Shown: positions 28,243 to 37,176 of the stretch, in pieces
Numbering within the stretch: the first letter of the stretch is position 1
Layout of the letters: every line of letters begins with the position of its first letter
Assembly (NCBI GenBank): GCA_002483145.1
Contig: DLHJ01000005.1
Span: 1 to 64,000 of the forward strand
Reading direction: 5' to 3'
Origin: Cellvibrio sp. UBA7671
GTDB lineage: Bacteria; Pseudomonadota; Gammaproteobacteria; Pseudomonadales; Cellvibrionaceae
DNA length: 64,000 nucleotides
Translations under genes and position numbers: made by a program
Notes under the pieces: model-generated
What the model saw: the letters and a program-made list of their open reading frames with translations, nothing else
Databases searched by the model: none
Told to the model about the DNA's origin: nothing

Positions 28243-28254
28243 TTTTCGCGAAAA
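28243..28254. promoter_or_regulatory. 12-bp perfect palindrome upstream of the GH9 gene
   Basis: TTTTCGCGAAAA lies 122 bases upstream of the GH9 start codon, in the gap after hda. Perfect symmetry and a central CGCG are typical of operators for LacI-like or similar dimeric regulators. No regulator gene is nearby. Confidence 0.35.
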
Positions 28255-28274
28255 CCTAAAGTGGAGATTAGGTT
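28253..28274 (-). terminator. Weak terminator after hda
   Basis: On the minus strand, a 7-bp stem (28274-28268 with 28259-28253) is followed by a short T-run. It overlaps the neighbouring palindrome by two bases. Confidence 0.4.
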
Positions 28275-28305
28275 GAAGAGAGTCTGGAGGTGAAGCGGAG
28301 GGAGA

Positions 28306-29019
28306 TCAAATCGCTAAAACTTTCTTTACAAAAGGAATGGTAAGTTTACGTTGCTCGGCGAGCGAAGCGTGATCGAGCCGCGCCAATTGCCAAAAGAGTT
28401 CGTTAGTGTCGCGCGGCAGACGCTGGATAATGTATTGCGCCACATCGTCACCCAACTCCAAACCGCGAGCGCGGGCGCGCATTTGCAAAGCTTGCTGTTT
28501 GTCTTCGTCGGTCAAGCTGTGTACTTGATAAGTCAGTCCCCACTGCAAACGTGAGCGCAAATCTTCCAGACTTAATGCAAGTTCACGCGGACTGTGTTCG
28601 GCGGCAACCAACAAGCATTTTTCCGCATCGCGCAGGCGGTTGTAGAGATGGAAAATCGCCAGTTCCCAATCGGCTCGGCCAGCAATCGTTGGCAAGCAAT
28701 CCAGGCACACTAGATCAACCATCTCCAAACCGGTAAACAGGTCGTCGGGCGCATAACCCACCAGATCACGCAGCGGCAGATACTGAACAGATAAACCCAT
28801 CTCCTGCGCCTGGTGACAAGCGGCCTGCAATAGATGCGTCAACCCGCAACCAGGTGCACCCCACAAATAGATGAACGACTCACCACTGCCGTCCAATTGG
28901 TCGCGTAACCCCTTTACTACCATCGCGTTGTGAGAATGGGCAGGCGCATAAAAATTCTCGAAGGTTGCGTCATCGTTCAGATTGACGCTGAGTGACAACT
29001 GCTGGGGCAAGTTAACCAT
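28306..29019 (-). CDS. hda: DnaA regulatory inactivator Hda
   Basis: The 237-residue AAA+ protein resembles the DnaA ATPase domain but has no DNA-binding domain. The N-terminus QQLSLSVNLNDDATFENF carries a clamp-binding-like motif. The P-loop is degenerate (GAPGCGLTHLL, no Lys). With the sliding clamp it stimulates ATP hydrolysis by DnaA after initiation. ATG 29019 begins 2 bases after the DUF2066 stop; an in-frame TTG at 29034 would overlap it. The DUF2066-hda order matches Pseudomonas. Confidence 0.92.
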   Translation of the reverse strand: MVNLPQQLSLSVNLNDDATFENFYAPAHSHNAMVVKGLRDQLDGSGESFIYLWGAPGCGLTHLLQAACHQAQEMGLSVQYLPLRDLVGYAPDDLFTGLEMVDLVCLDCLPTIAGRADWELAIFHLYNRLRDAEKCLLVAAEHSPRELALSLEDLRSRLQWGLTYQVHSLTDEDKQQALQMRARARGLELGDDVAQYIIQRLPRDTNELFWQLARLDHASLAEQRKLTIPFVKKVLAI

Positions 29020-29021
29020 AA

Positions 29022-30422
29022 CTACTTCTGCCAAACGTATATCAAAGGGTTCTCAGCGGTGCCGCCATAAACAGGCGCTTGCACCTGTGATGCAGGGGTG
29101 ACACCGGGAATCTGCTCATTAGCCAGTGCCTGATCCAACTCCGCCATCACCTCAGCATCAAGGCTCGGATCGTTGATAACGGCTGGATCATTGACACCAC
29201 CAGGAGTTTGGTCAGCTACTACCGCGCCCGTAGGTGTATCCACCAAAGTGTCCGATTGCAGCGGCGCCAACCGGCGCCCGAGTGCCAGCGTACTCATCAA
29301 TAACTTCACATCGCCTTCGGTTGTCAGGCGCACCAATATACCTTCCGCGTTGACCTTCACTACTTCCATACGCTGCACCATCGCCAGTTCATCCAAGTAG
29401 GCTTGCGCCTGTTTGAACTCGCCAAAACTAGTGATATTGCCAATGCGCAACACGATGGTTTGCGGCCCCTGATTGGTGGGCATGATGGCGTATTGGTTGG
29501 CGAAATAATCGGCGGCATGGTCGATCGCCGAGACAAACAGGCCTTTTACTTCCGGTGTCTCATCGACAAATGATTGATCGTTGCTGGCGTGGAGCAACTG
29601 CCAATCGCCAAGCCATGGGCCTTGAATAACAGGAGCAGAAGCTACGTCAGTCATGCCATCTACCACCACTGAACTTGCTGCTGATGAAGATGCAAGGCTG
29701 CTCACTGCTATCGCTTCGCTCGGCGTTTCAGCCGCTAATGGATCAACCACTACCGCCGGGGGAATTGGCCCAAGACTGTAAGGGGTGTAGCGACCAATCA
29801 AAATCGCATCGGCTCTATAGCGAAGCGAAGCGGTTTTGATTTTTTCGATATCCAGAGCCCAGAGATCATCAGCCGTAAGCGAGAGGCTATCTTCCAAATC
29901 CATCTTAGGGAAACTGAGCGGCAAACCGCGATACTGCGCCTGCAACTGCATCGCCTGCAGATCAGCTATGTCTGGCACTAGACGCAAACCCGTCGGGTCT
30001 TTTGCGACCAACCACACCAATACTTTCGGGCGAGTTGCAGGCCAGAGCGGCAGCTGCGAATCGCGCAACAGCTTTTCAATCGCCTGGGGTTCGTAGTTCA
30101 ACTGCAATCCTACGGCCGGGAATGTTTTGCCATCGGCAGTGATTTTTTCCGATGAAGATTTATAAGTGAAACCGAACAGGTAATTCTGTGCACCGGGTTG
30201 GGCGGCTTTTATGGCGGGGTGATCCAGTGCGCTGCGCTGGCCGGATACACGCACAACAACTTCACCGAAAGTCGCACGGGCGGCAGCATTTCGCTCGTTC
30301 TCAGACTGGGTTTTGACCAGCGTATCGGCGCGATAAATATCGACTTTTTGTCCAGCGGATGCTGCGCTTGCAAGCGCAACAATCAAGGAAGAAACCAGCA
30401 GACGTAGATGCAGGAAACGCAA
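29022..30422 (-). CDS. DUF2066 exported protein
   Basis: The 466-residue protein has a clear signal peptide (LLVSSLIVALASAASAGQ). The DUF2066 pattern starts directly after it (VDIYRADTLVKTQSENERNAA). The middle (about 230-255) is an Ala/Ser-rich spacer, and the C-terminal half looks like two small alpha/beta repeats. The gene sits between purM and hda, the conserved place for this family in gammaproteobacteria. Function unknown. Confidence 0.85.
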   Translation of the reverse strand: MRFLHLRLLVSSLIVALASAASAGQKVDIYRADTLVKTQSENERNAAARATFGEVVVRVSGQRSALDHPAIKAAQPGAQNYLFGFTYKSSSEKITADGKTFPAVGLQLNYEPQAIEKLLRDSQLPLWPATRPKVLVWLVAKDPTGLRLVPDIADLQAMQLQAQYRGLPLSFPKMDLEDSLSLTADDLWALDIEKIKTASLRYRADAILIGRYTPYSLGPIPPAVVVDPLAAETPSEAIAVSSLASSSAASSVVVDGMTDVASAPVIQGPWLGDWQLLHASNDQSFVDETPEVKGLFVSAIDHAADYFANQYAIMPTNQGPQTIVLRIGNITSFGEFKQAQAYLDELAMVQRMEVVKVNAEGILVRLTTEGDVKLLMSTLALGRRLAPLQSDTLVDTPTGAVVADQTPGGVNDPAVINDPSLDAEVMAELDQALANEQIPGVTPASQVQAPVYGGTAENPLIYVWQK

Positions 30423-30600
30423 CAGGAATTACCTCTAAATGCAGTCAGCAACAAGCAGGGAGGCGGCATTGTAACAGGCTTAAACAAGCATGCGGCAGAC
30501 CCAATTGAGGAAGCATTCACCAAAAATGTCTGATTCCAATAGCCACCGGCCCAGTGAGATTAGAATAACTTGCTCAGCCGCAGTGCTTTGGCCTGCAAGC

Positions 30601-30635
30601 GCCGCCATAAGCTGTTAGAATGGCGGCCTTTTTTT
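30601..30635 (+). terminator. Terminator-like hairpin in the purM upstream region
   Basis: A perfect 8-bp GC-rich stem (30601-30608 with 30620-30627) is followed by seven Ts (30629-30635), ending 37 bases before the purM ATG. It could be a leader attenuator. It could also be inactive if transcription starts inside the right arm, since a -10-like TAGAAT lies at 30616-30621. Confidence 0.5.
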
Positions 30636-30672
30636 GAACCAGTCCAACTGCCAGAGCTGTGAGCCCTTTCCT

Positions 30673-31728
30673 ATGAGCCAAAACCAAACCCCTACCACAT
30701 CCCTTAGCTACAAAGATGCAGGCGTTGATATTGAAGCTGGCGATGCGCTGGTCGAGCGTATCAAAAGCGTCGCCAAACGCACCCGTCGCCCCGAGGTAAT
30801 GGCCGGTTTGGGCGGTTTTGCAGCACTTTGTGAAATCCCCGAAGGCTATCGCCAACCGGTATTGGTATCTGGCACCGACGGTGTAGGAACCAAACTGCGT
30901 CTGGCAATGAATCTGCAAAAGCACGACACCATAGGTATCGATCTGGTGGCAATGTGCGTTAACGATTTGGTGGTCACCGGCGCTGAGCCGCTGTTCTTCC
31001 TCGATTACTACGCCACTGGAAAACTCAATGTGGATGTCGCTGCCGCCGTAGTATCCGGCATCGGCGATGGCTGCGAATTGTCCGGCTGTTCATTGGTTGG
31101 CGGCGAAACCGCAGAAATGCCCGGCATGTACGAAGGCGAAGACTACGACCTCGCCGGTTTCTGTGTTGGTGTCGTTGAGAAATCCGAAATTATCGATGGC
31201 AGCAAAGTGCAGGCAGGCGACGCTTTGATCGCCCTCACCTCCAGCGGCCCTCACTCCAATGGCTATTCGTTGATCCGCAAAATTATCGATGTCACCAAGG
31301 CCGACCTGAATCAGGATTGCGGCGGCAAACCACTAGCCAATGCGCTGATGGAGCCAACCCGTATCTACGTTAAATCGGTGCTAAAGCTGATCAAAGAATC
31401 GCAAGTCAACGCCATGGCACACATCACCGGCGGCGGTCTGACCGAAAATATCCCACGCGTATTGCCGGACGATTGCAAAGCAGTCATCGACACCAAAAGC
31501 TGGGCATTTCCACCCGTATTCCAATGGTTGCAACGCGGCGGCAATGTGGATATCCGCGAAATGTACCGCACCTTTAACTGCGGTGTAGGCATGGTGATTG
31601 CGGTTCCGGCGAGTGAGAAAGATAACGCACTGAACATTCTGCGCGCAGCGGGTGAAAACGCCTTTGTGATTGGTTCAATTGCCAAAGCCACTGGCGACGA
31701 ACACCAAGTTGAACTGCAAGGCCTCTGA
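30673..31728 (+). CDS. purM: Phosphoribosylformylglycinamidine cyclo-ligase (AIR synthetase)
   Basis: The 351-residue enzyme closes the imidazole ring in step 5 of purine synthesis. Family marks are [13 protein letters not shown] at the N-terminus, [23 protein letters not shown] and [14 protein letters not shown]. The ATG at 30673 gives the normal length; the frame also has a TTG at 30634, inside the T-tract of a hairpin, which is unlikely. purN follows after 5 bases. Confidence 0.96.
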   Translation: MSQNQTPTTSLSYKDAGVDIEAGDALVERIKSVAKRTRRPEVMAGLGGFAALCEIPEGYRQPVLVSGTDGVGTKLRLAMNLQKHDTIGIDLVAMCVNDLVVTGAEPLFFLDYYATGKLNVDVAAAVVSGIGDGCELSGCSLVGGETAEMPGMYEGEDYDLAGFCVGVVEKSEIIDGSKVQAGDALIALTSSGPHSNGYSLIRKIIDVTKADLNQDCGGKPLANALMEPTRIYVKSVLKLIKESQVNAMAHITGGGLTENIPRVLPDDCKAVIDTKSWAFPPVFQWLQRGGNVDIREMYRTFNCGVGMVIAVPASEKDNALNILRAAGENAFVIGSIAKATGDEHQVELQGL

Positions 31729-31733
31729 TACGC

Positions 31734-32405
31734 ATGTCATCTACTGAAGTAAAAACCTTGCGGGTTGTTGTCCTTATCTCCGGTAGCGGTAGCAACCTGC
31801 AAGCCTTGATCGATGGTGTCGCCAATGGCGACCTCCCCATCGAAATAGCCGCCGTAATCAGCAATCGCCCTGACGTTTTGGGGTTGACCCGCGCGACCAA
31901 CGCGGGCATACCAACAGCAGTACTGGATCATAAAGGTTTTGCCAGCCGCGAGGCTTTTGATCAGGAATTGATGCGCACCATTGATGCTTACAACCCTGGC
32001 TTAGTCGTACTCGCTGGGTTCATGCGCATCCTAACGGCCGAATTTACCCAGCATTATCTGGGCAGAATGATCAACATTCACCCCTCGCTGCTACCCAAGT
32101 TTCAAGGGCTACACACACATCAGCGCGCTATTGATGCCGGTGAAAGCCACCACGGTGTTACCGTACATTTTGTCACTGCAGAATTGGATGGCGGCCCGGC
32201 AATTGTGCAAGCGTTGGTGCCTGTATTGGCTAGCGATGATGCCAGCCTGCTTGCCAAACGTGTGCAACGCCAGGAACATGTGATTTATCCATTGGCAGTA
32301 AAATGGTTCGCGCAAGGCGATTTGAAAATGCAGGACGGCAAAGCTGAGTTAAAAGGTGAACTTTTGCCTGCTTGCGGTTATCAAATTGAGGCCAATGAGC
32401 CCTAA
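31734..32405 (+). CDS. purN: Phosphoribosylglycinamide formyltransferase
   Basis: The 223-residue enzyme transfers formyl from 10-formyl-tetrahydrofolate to GAR. It starts VVLISGSGSNLQALID, and the catalytic region has NIHPSLLPKFQGLHTHQRA with HHGVTVHFVTAELDGG downstream. Length is normal. It is co-transcribed with purM and probably with the DUF3108 gene 11 bases on. Confidence 0.96.
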   Translation: MSSTEVKTLRVVVLISGSGSNLQALIDGVANGDLPIEIAAVISNRPDVLGLTRATNAGIPTAVLDHKGFASREAFDQELMRTIDAYNPGLVVLAGFMRILTAEFTQHYLGRMINIHPSLLPKFQGLHTHQRAIDAGESHHGVTVHFVTAELDGGPAIVQALVPVLASDDASLLAKRVQRQEHVIYPLAVKWFAQGDLKMQDGKAELKGELLPACGYQIEANEP

Positions 32406-32416
32406 AAGGAACGTCC

Positions 32417-33130
32417 ATGTTAAGCCTTCGCGTCAGCGTCTTTTTTATCCTTGCCTTGTTTACATCTTTAGCAAGCGCAGCAAATGCCCCCAAGACATTT
32501 GACAATCAGTACAAAGCCAAACTCTACGGATTTAATATCACCGTCAATAACCGCTTAACCAAAACAGCAGAAAACCAATACGATCTATTATTCAAAGCCG
32601 AGTCATTTATCGGCAGCATAACTGAACAGAGCAAGATGCAATGGAACCCGGCGCAGCAAACCGTCAGCCCGCTCCACTATAGTTATGCGAGGCGCGGCTT
32701 AAGCAAAGACCGCACGGCCGAATTATCGTTTGATTGGAAAAACAAAAGCGTCACTAACAACGTGCAGAAAACAAGTTGGCAAATGGATATCGCACAAAAA
32801 GTGCAAGACAAATTGAGTTACCAAATCCAAATGCAGCAGGATCTACTCAATGGCCAGAAAAACTTTACTTACCAAATTGCCGATGGCGGCCGTCTGAAAG
32901 AATATAAATTCATGACCGTTGGTGAAGAAATGTTGGACACCCCTTTAGGGAAAGTGAACACCATTAAAGTAAAACGCAGTCGCGAAAATGACGAGCGTGT
33001 GACTTACGCCTGGCTTGCAAAAGATTGGAATTATCTGCTGGTACGATTACAGCAAGAAGAAAAAGGGGAAGCCTATACAATTTATATTCATAAGGCGACC
33101 CTGGATGGCAAGGCCATCGAAAAATTTTAA
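32417..33130 (+). CDS. DUF3108 exported protein
   Basis: The 237-residue protein has a signal peptide (FILALFTSLASAANA). The DUF3108 pattern follows: a beta-rich domain with YKAKLYGFNITVNNRL and the late LGKVNTIKVKRSREND. The same gene follows purN in Pseudomonas. A periplasmic beta-barrel-like role is likely but undefined. Confidence 0.85.
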   Translation: MLSLRVSVFFILALFTSLASAANAPKTFDNQYKAKLYGFNITVNNRLTKTAENQYDLLFKAESFIGSITEQSKMQWNPAQQTVSPLHYSYARRGLSKDRTAELSFDWKNKSVTNNVQKTSWQMDIAQKVQDKLSYQIQMQQDLLNGQKNFTYQIADGGRLKEYKFMTVGEEMLDTPLGKVNTIKVKRSRENDERVTYAWLAKDWNYLLVRLQQEEKGEAYTIYIHKATLDGKAIEKF

Positions 33131-33212
33131 TCTCGTAACAGTTAGACTGTATTAATTTGATTTATTTAATTCTATTCAACTAAACCTATTCACTCAAATC
33201 AAAAGGCTCTTT

Positions 33213-33698
33213 ATGAACATCTCTGAAAATTGCGTTGCCAGCTTTCACTACACACTGACTGATGGCACTGGCAAAGTGCTCGATTCTTCCGAGGGCCACG
33301 AGCCACTGTCATACCTTCACGGTGCTGGCAATATTATTCCCGGCCTGGAAGATGCGTTGGTAGGCAAAGTAGTCGGCGACAAACTGAATGTATCTGTAAA
33401 TGCTGCAGAAGCTTACGGCTTGCGCGATGACAGCCTGGTACAAGAATTGCCATCAAACATGTTCTCCGGTATCGATAACATCGAAGTCGGTATGGAATTC
33501 CACGCTGAAACTGAACAAGGTTTGCAGGTTGTTACTGTCACCAAAGTAGAAGGCGACCAAGTCACTATCGACGGCAACCACCCGTTGGCCGGTGTTGACC
33601 TGACCTTTGATGTGGAAATTACCGAAGTACGCGCAGCGACCGAAGAAGAATTGAATCACGGTCACGCTCACGGTGCCGGTGGCCATCACCACCACTAA
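33213..33698 (+). CDS. slyD: FKBP-type peptidyl-prolyl isomerase SlyD
   Basis: The 161-residue protein has an FKBP domain with an inserted IF chaperone flap (VASFHYTLTDGTGKVLDSS; LHGAGNIIPGLEDAL). It ends in a His-rich tail (HGHAHGAGGHHHH) that binds nickel in SlyD of Escherichia coli. It acts in the cytosol as a folding helper and metallochaperone. Confidence 0.93.
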   Translation: MNISENCVASFHYTLTDGTGKVLDSSEGHEPLSYLHGAGNIIPGLEDALVGKVVGDKLNVSVNAAEAYGLRDDSLVQELPSNMFSGIDNIEVGMEFHAETEQGLQVVTVTKVEGDQVTIDGNHPLAGVDLTFDVEITEVRAATEEELNHGHAHGAGGHHHH

Positions 33699-33713
33699 GC
33701 CTAGTGATGAAAT

Positions 33714-33757
33714 AAAAAAGGCTCCCCCTGTGTTTCACTTCAGAGGGAGCCTTTTTT
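33714..33757. terminator. Bidirectional intrinsic terminator
   Basis: The A-run at 33714-33719, a GC stem with one mismatch pair (33720-33730 with 33741-33751) and the T-run at 33752-33757 serve slyD and the convergent zinc-ribbon gene. Confidence 0.92.
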
Positions 33758-33788
33758 ATAGCTATAGCAACAACACTTTTGTTACGAA

Positions 33789-33974
33789 TTATTTTAATTC
33801 CACTTTTTGCTCACCGCAGCGACTGCATTTATAGATAGTCACCAGCTTGCCCTGTTTTACATCAAACTGTTTTTCCTTTACCACTTCCCACTTATGAAAA
33901 CCGCTGCGGCATAAGGTTTTGCCTTTGTGTTTGTCAAAAGGGCTTGGCTTTTTAAATTTGATTACATCACCCAT
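33789..33974 (-). CDS. Small zinc-ribbon-like protein
   Basis: The 61-residue basic protein has likely metal ligands Cys22, His27, Cys50 and Cys53 (TLCRSGFHKW; YKCSRCGEQK). Similar short proteins occur in marine and soil gammaproteobacteria without assigned function. It starts 20 bases after the flavoprotein gene and reads the same way. Confidence 0.75.
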   Translation of the reverse strand: MGDVIKFKKPSPFDKHKGKTLCRSGFHKWEVVKEKQFDVKQGKLVTIYKCSRCGEQKVELK

Positions 33975-33993
33975 AACCTAGCGCACTCGCTTA

Positions 33994-35220
33994 TTAAACA
34001 TACGCAGCCGCCGCCGCACCAGACGCCCAAGCCCACTGAAAATTAAAACCGCCCAAATGGCCTGTCACATCAACAACTTCACCGATAAAAAATAACCCCG
34101 GCTGCGTTTTTGCCTCCATGGTTTTGGAGGAAAGATGATGGGTATCCACTCCGCCCAAGGTAACCTCAGCCGTGCGATAACCTTCCGTTCCGGCAGGCAT
34201 GATTTTCCATTCGTGGAATTGTGCTGCAATGAGCTGCAACTCCGCATGCGTATATTGATTGATCGGGCGATTGCCATTCCACTGCGCACCCCAGTAATCA
34301 CATAAGCACTGAGCAATATTTTTGGTGAGCAACTCACCCACCATAGTCGTAAGCAAAACCTTGGGGCGCACTTTTTGCTGTTCAGTTAAAAAATCAAATA
34401 AATGCAAATGAGGTAACAAATTTATTTCCAACTCTTTACCCGGCTGCCAATAGGACGATATCTGCAACATGGCGGGACCACTAAACCCGCGATGGGTAAA
34501 GAGCATAGCTTCCGAAAAACTCACCTGCCCGCTTGCGGTTTCGCAACTCACACTGACATCGAGCGCATTACCAACGCAGGGCGAAAATACTGCGAGCTGC
34601 GCAGGTGAAAGCGTAAAAGGAACCAAACCTGCAGTGCGCGGCTTTAACGGCAAACCAAATTGTTCCGCCAATTCATAACCCGCACCCGTCGCCCCCATAG
34701 TGGGAATCGAAAGACCACCCGTCGCCACCACCAGAGATTCGCAATAAATCGTACCCTGCGAGGTTTTGACTTTATAGCGCATCGGCAAATCGCTTTCGGG
34801 CAATGACGCAACCTGCTCAATATCGCAAAGCGTGTAGATATCAGCACCCGCTTGTGCGCACTCATCAAGCAGCATCGACAAAATATCTTGCGCTTTATTA
34901 TCGCAAAATAATTGCCCGAGCTTTTTTTCGTGATAGGGAATGTGATGTTTTTGCACCAGCGCGATGAAATCCCACTGGGTGTAACGCGCGAGCGCTGATT
35001 TGCAAAAGTGGGCATTGTCCGAGAGATAGTTTTTCGGCAGCACTTCCATATTGGTGAAGTTGCAGCGGCCGCCACCGGACATCAGAATTTTTTTGCCAAC
35101 TTTATTGGCATGGTCGATAACGACCACCGCGCGGCCACGTGCACCCGCCATAGCAGCACACATTAAACCAGCCGCACCGGCACCAACAATTAATACCTGT
35201 GTTTGGGAAGGGAGAGCCAT
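33994..35220 (-). CDS. HI0933-family FAD-dependent oxidoreductase (YhiN/BaiN-like)
   Basis: The 408-residue flavoprotein has the FAD-binding motif VLIVGAGAAGLMCAAMAG and the family signature GKKILMSGGGRCNFTN. The C-terminal FAD contact is HLGGFNFQWAWASG. The start at 35220 is preferred over an in-frame Met 11 codons upstream, which lies in a hairpin. Family members are poorly characterised NAD(P)/FAD oxidoreductases; the physiological substrate is unknown. Confidence 0.88.
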   Translation of the reverse strand: MALPSQTQVLIVGAGAAGLMCAAMAGARGRAVVVIDHANKVGKKILMSGGGRCNFTNMEVLPKNYLSDNAHFCKSALARYTQWDFIALVQKHHIPYHEKKLGQLFCDNKAQDILSMLLDECAQAGADIYTLCDIEQVASLPESDLPMRYKVKTSQGTIYCESLVVATGGLSIPTMGATGAGYELAEQFGLPLKPRTAGLVPFTLSPAQLAVFSPCVGNALDVSVSCETASGQVSFSEAMLFTHRGFSGPAMLQISSYWQPGKELEINLLPHLHLFDFLTEQQKVRPKVLLTTMVGELLTKNIAQCLCDYWGAQWNGNRPINQYTHAELQLIAAQFHEWKIMPAGTEGYRTAEVTLGGVDTHHLSSKTMEAKTQPGLFFIGEVVDVTGHLGGFNFQWAWASGAAAAAYV

Positions 35221-35238
35221 AACGGTGAACACTGCAGA

Positions 35239-35257
35239 GCTGGTGCGCGGCACCAGC
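35239..35257 (-). promoter_or_regulatory. Short hairpin between dcd and the flavoprotein gene
   Basis: An 8-bp stem (35239-35246 with 35250-35257) with a 3-base loop lies 20 bases past the dcd stop. There is no T-tract. It may weaken read-through from dcd. Confidence 0.4.
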
Positions 35258-35277
35258 AGAAAATTATGTGCACGGCA

Positions 35278-35847
35278 TTAGGTGCGCGGCAAAGTCACGC
35301 CGCGCTGCCCTTGATATTTTCCACCGCGATCTTTGTACGAGGTTTCGCAAATCTCATCGGATTCAAAAAACAACATTTGCGCAACACCTTCATTGGCATA
35401 AATTTTTGCAGGCAGTGGTGTAGTGTTGGAGAACTCCAGTGTCACATGGCCTTCCCACTCTGGCTCCAGCGGCGTTACGTTAACGATAATCCCGCAGCGC
35501 GCGTAAGTGGATTTCCCCAAACATACCGTCAAAATACTGCGCGGGATACGGAAGTATTCAACGGTGCGGGCAAGTGCAAAAGAGTTGGGCGGAATAATGC
35601 AGACATCACTTTTAATATCGACAAAACTTTTTTCATCAAAGTTTTTAGGATCGACAACGGTGGAGTGGACATTGGTGAAAATTTTAAATTCATCCGCGCA
35701 GCGAACATCGTAACCGTAGCTGGATGTACCGTAAGACACTATGCGCTGACCGGCGGCATCATAACGAATCTGACCCGGCTCAAAAGGTTCGATCATGCCG
35801 TGCTCTTCAGCCATACGGCGCATCCATTTATCGGATTTGATGCTCAT
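35278..35847 (-). CDS. dcd: dCTP deaminase
   Basis: The 189-residue enzyme converts dCTP to dUTP for dTMP synthesis. It begins [19 protein letters not shown] and has the family motifs [26 protein letters not shown] and the catalytic region [11 protein letters not shown], ending [10 protein letters not shown]. Length is normal. Confidence 0.96.
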   Translation of the reverse strand: MSIKSDKWMRRMAEEHGMIEPFEPGQIRYDAAGQRIVSYGTSSYGYDVRCADEFKIFTNVHSTVVDPKNFDEKSFVDIKSDVCIIPPNSFALARTVEYFRIPRSILTVCLGKSTYARCGIIVNVTPLEPEWEGHVTLEFSNTTPLPAKIYANEGVAQMLFFESDEICETSYKDRGGKYQGQRGVTLPRT

Positions 35848-35922
35848 AGTTGCTCCACTGCTAAATAGTTAAACGGCGCGCATCATAGCCTTTTTCAGGG
35901 TAGAAAAACACCGGCCTACCGG

Positions 35923-36396
35923 TTAGGAAATATCGCCGGATAGCCGATTGGCTGGCACATCCACCAAGGTAAATGCCATAGAAGAAGGTCGTTTTAGCTG
36001 CGGTGATTCATCCACCGCCAGCTGATTGATAATTGCACAATCACTGGTGTCATCACCCGCGCATTCATTTGCCATATCAACCAAGGTATCGCGCATGGCG
36101 CGGAGCGCAATCAACTGCTGATCGATCTGGATTATTTTCTCATCCACTTGTGCTTTTACCTGGCTGCAACGACGCTGTGGGTTCGCGTAAAGCGCCAATA
36201 GTTCGCGGCATTCATCCAGACTAAATCCCACCGCGCGTGCGCGCTGCAAAAAGCGCAATTGCTCCACATCTCTCAATGTGTAAATCCGGTAATCATTTCC
36301 CTCTTGTCGCATGGGCACCACCAAGCCTATCTCCTCGTAATAGCGGATAGTTTTATTGGGTAGGCCGCAAGCTTGGGCCGCTTGGCTGATATTCAT
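35923..36396 (-). CDS. MerR-family metalloregulator, CueR-like loop with Cys77
   Basis: The 157-residue protein starts at 36396, after GGAGG. The helix-turn-helix (about 1-70) and dimer helix are CueR-like. The metal loop Cys112-x7-Cys120 (CAGDDTSDC) matches the copper sensor CueR in sequence and numbering. However, residue 77, a Ser in CueR that favours monovalent ions, is Cys here (RRCSQVK), as in ZntR-type divalent sensors. No copA or efflux gene is adjacent. It acts as a metal-sensing activator of transcription; which metal is an open question. The C-terminal 30 residues have no further Cys. Confidence 0.85.
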   Translation of the reverse strand: MNISQAAQACGLPNKTIRYYEEIGLVVPMRQEGNDYRIYTLRDVEQLRFLQRARAVGFSLDECRELLALYANPQRRCSQVKAQVDEKIIQIDQQLIALRAMRDTLVDMANECAGDDTSDCAIINQLAVDESPQLKRPSSMAFTLVDVPANRLSGDIS

Positions 36397-36435
36397 TTCA
36401 TTGCCTCCGCGCAAGTTTTTATCTATTCCAATCAC

Positions 36436-36464
36436 TTTAAACATTTCCCTAACTGTAATGTCAA
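36436..36464 (-). promoter_or_regulatory. Candidate promoter of the MerR gene
   Basis: On the minus strand, a perfect TTGACA (36464-36459) and TTTAAA (36441-36436) are 17 bases apart, 40 bases upstream of the MerR start. Confidence 0.5.
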
Positions 36465-36643
36465 TGAAATCTTGCCACTTCAGCTATAACCACACGTAAC
36501 CCGTTACACTTTTTTTGCTACTTTTTGACACAAAAATACAAATTTAAACGCCACTTTTATATCAACCTTCTATATAATGGGTGAACTAATACACACTTCT
36601 GGTTTAATTATTTTTATATAAATCATTACCTTAGCAAGGCTTC

Positions 36644-36671
36644 TTGACAAAATAATTTAATAAACCAGAAT
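36644..36671 (+). promoter_or_regulatory. Candidate promoter of the small Cys/His-rich gene
   Basis: A perfect TTGACA (36644-36649) is followed after 16 bases by CAGAAT (36666-36671), 55 bases before the start codon. Confidence 0.45.
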
Positions 36672-36726
36672 AACTGAACAAGATTTATCCGGGTCCAACG
36701 ACGGGTTTTACCTTAAAGGACGATTT

Positions 36727-36954
36727 ATGGAATATCTCGATATCAACCATCCTGAATGGCAAAGAATGTGGGATGAGTTGTCCAGCTACCGTTTAAATGG
36801 CGGCGACCCCCTCTGCATCCATGAAGGGCACTGCTGGGAATATATGGGGTCCACCCTCGATCACCATCATTTGCGCCATTCCTGTCACCCGCTGACCAAT
36901 AAAGTGGAGTACATGTATATAGAACGCGCTGGTGCAGCATTGCGTTGGGCTTAA
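36727..36954 (+). CDS. Small Cys/His-rich protein of unknown function
   Basis: The 75-residue protein has AAGGA placed 7 bases before its ATG. Between residues 30 and 54 it packs ten potential metal ligands: Cys30, His32, His35, Cys36, His46, His47, His48, His51, Cys53 and His54 (CIHEGHCWEYMG; DHHHLRHSCH). There is no signal peptide. I do not recognise a named family. Its divergent position next to a MerR metalloregulator invites a link with metals, but no shared operator is visible, so that is inference only. Confidence 0.7.
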   Translation: MEYLDINHPEWQRMWDELSSYRLNGGDPLCIHEGHCWEYMGSTLDHHHLRHSCHPLTNKVEYMYIERAGAALRWA

Positions 36955-37176
36955 TGCGCACATCGCCACAATAAAAAACCCGGCTGCCTGCCATCATTTT
37001 TTGCGTTCCTGCAATAAATTTTATACTAGTGTCACACTCCCCCTTTAAGCTACATCCTGCTTTGATAATTCCTACCACTTTCGCGTTAAAAGTATGCTAA
37101 TGTGCTGCGTTTTTACGACGCGCACCGACTAACAATTCATCACAACTCATTACAATAACAACTCAATAGAATAACA

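Larger units (their letters stand above)
36397..36726. other. 330-bp AT-rich divergent intergenic region
   Basis: It lies between the MerR gene and the small Cys/His-rich gene. It contains one candidate promoter for each direction. I see no clear MerR-type dyad operator and no gene. Confidence 0.6.

Noticed and set aside
35203-35868. 221-codon open frame on the plus strand
   Set aside because: Antisense to dcd, which is unmistakable.
36743-37078. 111-codon minus-strand frame over the small Cys/His-rich gene
   Set aside because: The plus-strand gene has a good ribosome-binding site and promoter-like sequence; the minus frame has neither.
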